Part shown: positions 6,308-9,142 of the stretch, in pieces
Layout: each line of letters begins with the position of its first letter
Position numbering within the stretch: the stretch's first letter is position 1
Assembly (NCBI RefSeq): GCF_959020145.1
Contig: NZ_CAUEQY010000041.1
Coordinates: forward strand, 1 to 9,142
Source of the DNA: an uncultured Bifidobacterium sp.
GTDB lineage: Bacteria > Actinomycetota > Actinomycetes > Actinomycetales > Bifidobacteriaceae
Direction: 5' to 3'
Length of the DNA stretch: 9,142 nt
The notes under the pieces: generated by a model
What the model saw: the letters and a program-made list of their open reading frames with translations, nothing else
Databases searched by the model: none
Told to the model about the DNA's origin: nothing
Translations under genes and position numbers: made by a program

Positions 6308-7132
6308 TCAGATAAAAGCGCGCTCGCCGAAAATCGCGGTACCGACGCGCACGATGGTGGATCCTTCCGCAACCGCAAGTTCCATGTCGCCGGTCATGCC
6401 CATCGACAGTTCGCGGCAGGATTGCGTGCCCGGCTCGCCGGATTCGAGAATATGGTCGCGGGTTTTGCGCAGGTGCTCGAATCCCTTGCGGATGGCGGTT
6501 TCGTCGTCGACATGCGCGCCGATGGTCATCAGCCCCTGCAATTCAAGTCCGTCCAATGTACCGATTTTTTGCGCGATGCGGATGGCATGCGAGGGATCGC
6601 AGCCGGATTTCGACGCCTCACCCGATTCGTTGACTTCCAGCAGCACGCCCACGGTGATGCCGCGCGCCACGGCCCTGCGCGAGATTTTCTCCGCCAAGTC
6701 AAGGGAATCAACCGATTCGATGGTGTTGACGACCGGCAGCACTTTGCCGATCTTATTGCTTTGCAGCTGGCCGATCAGATGGAACGGAATATGCTCACCC
6801 GCAATAGTGGAAGCGCCGGCATCGTCGGCAACGCCCAACGCGAATCCGCGCTCCCCGCAACGTGCCATCAATCCTTCGGCCTTCGCCATCACTTCCTGCG
6901 GACGATTCTCGCCGATCATACGCACGCCAGCGTCGATCGCAGCCATGATCTCACCCACGTCGCGCGTTTTCGTGGCGGCAAGCAGGCGTACGGAACCTGC
7001 GTCACGCCCGGCATGCTGCTCCGCCGATGCGATGCGGTCCAGCACACGGTGCACGCCATCGGCGATCTGCACGGCACGCACACCGTCGATCACCTCATTG
7101 GCAAGATTCTTATGGTCCATATATGCAGTCAT
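6308..7132 (-). CDS. yggS: YggS/PROSC family PLP-binding protein
   Basis: Single-domain alanine-racemase-fold protein that binds pyridoxal 5'-phosphate and maintains B6 vitamer and amino-acid homeostasis; it has no known catalytic turnover. 274 residues, longer than the E. coli protein (about 234), mainly through an N-terminal extension of about 20 and an insertion near 91-112. The PLP lysine is K55 in LLAATKTRDV. Other family blocks are IGENRPQE (73-80), FHLIGQLQSNK (117-127), GLMTIGAH (200-207) and LSMGMTGDMELAVAEGST (242-259), followed by RVGTAIFGER. The ATG at 7132 is chosen because AGAGG sits six bases upstream. An in-frame TTG at 7159 and the ATG at 7120 have poorer ribosome sites. A long structured region precedes the gene. 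Confidence 0.94.
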   Translation of the reverse strand: MTAYMDHKNLANEVIDGVRAVQIADGVHRVLDRIASAEQHAGRDAGSVRLLAATKTRDVGEIMAAIDAGVRMIGENRPQEVMAKAEGLMARCGERGFALGVADDAGASTIAGEHIPFHLIGQLQSNKIGKVLPVVNTIESVDSLDLAEKISRRAVARGITVGVLLEVNESGEASKSGCDPSHAIRIAQKIGTLDGLELQGLMTIGAHVDDETAIRKGFEHLRKTRDHILESGEPGTQSCRELSMGMTGDMELAVAEGSTIVRVGTAIFGERAFI

Positions 7133-7182
7133 GTTCAGCCTCTTGCGTTCAAATCCCAACTACCTCTACCAGAGTAAGAAGA

Positions 7183-7237
7183 AGCCCGTACGACGGTCTG
7201 AAGTGAAGCGATAAAGCGACCGATATCCGTACGGGCT
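7183..7237 (-). ncRNA. Large hairpin in the yggS leader (hairpin 2)
   Basis: AGCCCGTACG (7183-7192) pairs perfectly with CGTACGGGCT (7228-7237), ten pairs. Inside it CGGTC (7194-7198) pairs with GACCG (7218-7222) across a small asymmetric internal loop, leaving a 19-base apical loop. On the minus strand it is followed by TTCTTCTTAC, too mixed for a clear terminator. It matches no RNA family I recognise. It may be a leader structure of yggS or a terminator of upstream transcription. Confidence 0.5.
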
Positions 7238-7246
7238 AATAAAACA

Positions 7247-7282
7247 GACGGCAGTAGAAGGGGGAACTTCAAAGACTCCGTC
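7247..7282 (-). ncRNA. Terminator-like hairpin in the yggS leader (hairpin 1)
   Basis: On the minus strand GACGG-AGT-CTTT-GAAG-TTCCCC-CTTC-T-ACT-G-CCGTC folds into a 12-pair stem with one bulge and one internal loop. It is followed by TGTTTTATT. This could end the upstream HTH gene or act as an attenuator before yggS. Confidence 0.45.
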
Positions 7283-7290
7283 CGACAGCA

Positions 7291-7296
7291 ACTATA
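7291..7296 (-). promoter_or_regulatory. Possible -10 of yggS
   Basis: TATAGT on the minus strand matches the consensus at five of six positions. It lies downstream of a very AT-rich stretch (7321-7353) that could act as an upstream element. No -35 is visible. A start near 7284 would place both hairpins in a leader of about 150 bases. Confidence 0.3.
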
Positions 7297-7366
7297 TGCA
7301 AGATTTACTAAACACGCGCCGAAAAAAACTTTTTACTTCAAAAAAAATTTCTCAGCGAACTCAAAT

Positions 7367-7774
7367 TCAGCCTTGCGATTCGTCTAATTTGCGTTCCAAA
7401 GCATCAACGCGTTCCTTCAACGCAAGCACCTGACACGTCAGCGATCGAATCTGCCCCAACTGCACAGTCACCAATCGTTCCCTGGTGTCGGAAGACAAGG
7501 CGCCCGTCGTGGAATTGCTTCTTGCGGCCGCCATAATATCCAGATCCACTTTCCAACGTGCGATATTACGTTCCACACGCTTGCGCCCGATGATCGCAGG
7601 GCTCAACCCAGCCGACGTGAAAATCGTGCTCGGCCGCTCGCCATCCAAATATCGGCGCATGCAACTGATCTGAAAATCACGCGAATACGTGATCCGATTT
7701 TCCGTAACCGACTCAACCGCCGGCAACGCACGAAGATACTCGACCTCCGTGTTACTAAACTGCCTTTTCGTCAT
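7367..7774 (-). CDS. Orphan helix-turn-helix / coiled-coil protein resembling IS3-type OrfA
   Basis: 135 residues. Residues about 5-75 (FSNTEVEYLRALPAV, then ITYSRDFQ, a tyrosine-aspartate-glycine turn, IFTSAGL, IIGRKRVERNIARWK) follow a pattern I know from HTH proteins often paired with IS3-family transposases. A heptad-patterned coiled coil at about 97-132 (QLGQIR, VLALKERVDALERKL) suggests dimerisation. Together these resemble the HTH plus leucine-zipper layout of IS3 OrfA. No integrase-type OrfB and no terminal inverted repeats flank it, so it is either a remnant or a domesticated DNA-binding protein. The start at 7774 is preferred because homologues begin near here, a GGGG sits five bases upstream, and a candidate promoter lies at 7858-7866 inside the longer open frame; a GTG at 7867 would add 31 residues. 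Divergent from gluQ. The DNA-binding role is inferred. Confidence 0.75.
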   Translation of the reverse strand: MTKRQFSNTEVEYLRALPAVESVTENRITYSRDFQISCMRRYLDGERPSTIFTSAGLSPAIIGRKRVERNIARWKVDLDIMAAARSNSTTGALSSDTRERLVTVQLGQIRSLTCQVLALKERVDALERKLDESQG

Positions 7775-7857
7775 ATCGACCCCATTCATCCGACAAAACG
7801 GAATACCATTCTCGTGCTCGTAGATTACCATCACAAACGAACGCACCCGAACGGCAT

Positions 7858-7866
7858 ATACTACCA
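7858..7866 (-). promoter_or_regulatory. Possible extended -10 of the HTH gene
   Basis: TG-G-TAGTAT on the minus strand (7866-7858) has the extended -10 form. Expected start is near 7850, giving a leader of about 75 bases to the ATG at 7774. It supports the shorter start for this gene. Confidence 0.35.
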
Positions 7867-7912
7867 CTTTAACGTAAGGCTATGGGGGCTCACGCCACCT
7901 GAATCGCCCTAC

Positions 7913-7930
7913 GCTAAACCTAGCTAAACC
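7913..7930. repeat. Direct repeat GCTAAACC with a 10-base period, upstream of gluQ
   Basis: GCTAAACC at 7913-7920 and again at 7923-7930, one helical turn apart, between the divergent HTH gene and gluQ. It sits where the -35 of the possible gluQ promoter (TACAGT, 7939-7944) would be, so it could be a tandem operator. Confidence 0.4.
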
Positions 7931-7981
7931 CCAACGGGTACAGTTGCGTACTGCCACAGTCAACCCACCAAAGGAGCAGCC

Positions 7982-9115
7982 ATGACCGGCCGATTCGCAC
8001 CAACCCCATCAGGACGCATGCACATCGGCAACGTTTACGCCATGCTCGGAGCATGGCTTTCCGCCCGCAAATCGGGTGATTCCATACGGCTGCGCATCGA
8101 AGACATCGACGAGCCACGAGTGGTTCCCGGCGCCGCCGAAACCATGATGCGCGATCTCGAATGGCTTGGTCTCGGTTGGGATGACGAACCGGTATTCCAG
8201 TCGTCGCGACACGCCCTATACCAGGAAGCGCTTGAGCTTCTCAGCAAGCTGAGCTTTGACGAAATCAGCGATATTATCAGTACTGGTTCCAACGATTCCA
8301 AGCCCTGCAGCACTACAGCAGGCAACGAAGCAGCCACCTCTGAGGCAACACCGCTCATCTACCCCTGCTTCTGCTCGCGCGCCGACATCCGCGCCGCCTC
8401 TGCGCCACAGGAAGGCGATCGTTTCACCGTGTACCCAGGAACATGCCGACGCCTCATCGCCAGCGAACCGCAGCGTGCGAAACAACGCCTCGCCAACAAC
8501 GACCGCCACTCGATGCGCATCGCCACCGCCGACACCACCATCACCTTCCACGACGAAGTATTCGGCACCCAGCAATACAACCTCGCCCACGACATCGGCG
8601 ACACCATCGTGCGCCGCTCGGACGGCATCTACTCCTACCAGCTGGCCGTCACCGTGGACGACCTCGACATGGGCATCACCGACATTGTGCGCGGCCGTGA
8701 TCTGCTTCGCTCCAACGCTTTGCAAATCTACATTCGCAAAGCCCTTATCAACGCGGGATTCAAGCCTTCCGAACCGACACAGCCCTTCCATCCTGCCGAC
8801 GGTTCCAATAAACCTGACGATGTGACCATCTCATACGCGCATCTGCCCCTCATCGACAACGCAGCCGGCCAACGCCTTGCCAAACGCGAGCGCTCGCTCG
8901 ATCTCGGCATACTCACGGCACACGGCGCCACCGCGCAACAGATCATCGGCTATTGCGCATGGCTGCTCGGATTGCAGGGAGACCTGAAACACACCAAACC
9001 GCAGCCTATGAGCGCCGACGAAGCGCTTGGCGTATTCAGTTGGGATGCCGTTCGCACCAACACGTCAGACCGCACGCTCGATCAAGGCGAGTTCAACGCA
9101 TATTTCGGACTGTAG
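7982..9115 (+). CDS. gluQ: Glutamyl-Q tRNA(Asp) synthetase (GluQ-RS)
   Basis: Truncated paralogue of glutamyl-tRNA synthetase that activates glutamate and attaches it to queuosine in the anticodon of tRNA(Asp). 377 residues against roughly 290-310 for the family. The catalytic core reads FAPTPSGRMHIGN (5-17, with the HIGH-type motif HIGN), RLRIEDIDEPR (36-46), and zinc ligands in CFC (129-131) with Y151 and C155 in YPGTC. DLDMGITDIVRGRDLL (227-242) lies in the active site, and KRERS (301-305) replaces KMSKS. The anticodon-binding domain of true GluRS is absent, as expected. Part of the extra length is a Ser/Thr/Ala-rich stretch at about 97-123, just before the zinc site. AAAGGAG five bases before the ATG decides the start. 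A possible -10 is TACAGT (7939-7944). The gene stands alone, divergent from the HTH gene. Confidence 0.94.
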   Translation: MTGRFAPTPSGRMHIGNVYAMLGAWLSARKSGDSIRLRIEDIDEPRVVPGAAETMMRDLEWLGLGWDDEPVFQSSRHALYQEALELLSKLSFDEISDIISTGSNDSKPCSTTAGNEAATSEATPLIYPCFCSRADIRAASAPQEGDRFTVYPGTCRRLIASEPQRAKQRLANNDRHSMRIATADTTITFHDEVFGTQQYNLAHDIGDTIVRRSDGIYSYQLAVTVDDLDMGITDIVRGRDLLRSNALQIYIRKALINAGFKPSEPTQPFHPADGSNKPDDVTISYAHLPLIDNAAGQRLAKRERSLDLGILTAHGATAQQIIGYCAWLLGLQGDLKHTKPQPMSADEALGVFSWDAVRTNTSDRTLDQGEFNAYFGL

Positions 9116-9119
9116 GCCC

Positions 9120-9142
9120 TATTCTGCAGTTTTATTCTGCAG
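9120..9142. repeat. Direct repeat TATTCTGCAG after gluQ, at the window edge
   Basis: TATTCTGCAG (9120-9129) and an identical copy (9133-9142) are separated by TTT. Each contains the palindrome CTGCAG, so the two can also pair as a six-pair hairpin around TTTTATT. It may be part of a gluQ terminator or a longer array cut by the edge. Confidence 0.5.

Noticed and set aside
7110..7170. tRNA-like 3' end on the plus strand (GTTCAAATC followed later by CTCTACC)
   Set aside because: The T-arm has a mismatch, no matching acceptor 5' strand or anticodon arm is found upstream, and the region overlaps the yggS start.
5255..7177. 640-codon plus-strand open frame opposite the FAH-family gene and yggS
   Set aside because: It mirrors two well-recognised genes, crosses both terminators and the clpB operator, and its translation is rich in Arg/His with no family features; it results from GC-biased codon use on the other strand.
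7335..7350. ClgR-like half-site GTTCGCT on the minus strand
   Set aside because: Only one half of the palindromic ClgR motif is present, and it lies just past the end of the HTH gene, away from any clp promoter.
7873..7913. Imperfect inverted repeat CGTAAGGC / GCCCTACG between the HTH gene and gluQ
   Set aside because: Seven of eight pairs with a 25-base loop is within chance for such a region and no function is suggested.
1..9142. CRISPR array, prophage, toxin-antitoxin or defence cluster
   Set aside because: No repeat-spacer pattern and no such genes among the recognised proteins; apart from the orphan OrfA-like gene the content is housekeeping.

Overview
The window looks like a chromosomal segment of Bifidobacterium or a close relative in the Bifidobacteriaceae. 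The reasons are a ClpB with bifidobacterial wording, a HAIR-type (HspR) operator in front of clpB, an actinobacterial LexA box at rmuC, moderately high GC, and start regions that look leaderless. This placement rests on sequence recognition, not on a database search.

Layout, left to right. (1) rmuC (minus strand, 3' end beyond the left edge) encodes a DNA-recombination factor. A LexA/SOS box overlaps its start codon, and a second palindrome lies between its -35 and -10 regions. (2) Divergent from it, at 1381-2265, is a membrane protein that I read as the stripped membrane core of a P1B-type (copper) ATPase: helices MA, MB and M1-M4 can be recognised, but the actuator, phosphorylation and nucleotide-binding domains and the CPC metal site are absent. 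(3) A convergent intergenic stretch with two hairpins separates it from (4) clpB (minus), with a HAIR operator and promoter upstream. (5) Next come a fumarylacetoacetate-hydrolase family enzyme and (6) the PLP-binding protein YggS, both minus and separated by clear or plausible terminators, so each is probably its own transcription unit. (7) The 234 bases upstream of yggS hold two sizeable hairpins and look like a structured leader. (8) An orphan helix-turn-helix plus coiled-coil protein (minus) that resembles IS3-type OrfA lies divergent to (9) gluQ (plus), a glutamyl-Q tRNA(Asp) synthetase with a family-atypical insertion. The window ends in a 10-base direct repeat.

Functionally the segment is mostly housekeeping and stress response: SOS-linked recombination (rmuC), heat-shock disaggregation (clpB), PLP homeostasis (yggS) and tRNA modification (gluQ). 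I see no multi-gene defence or mobile system. The two least ordinary genes are the reduced P1B-ATPase core and the orphan OrfA-like protein, and the least explained non-coding stretch is the yggS leader.
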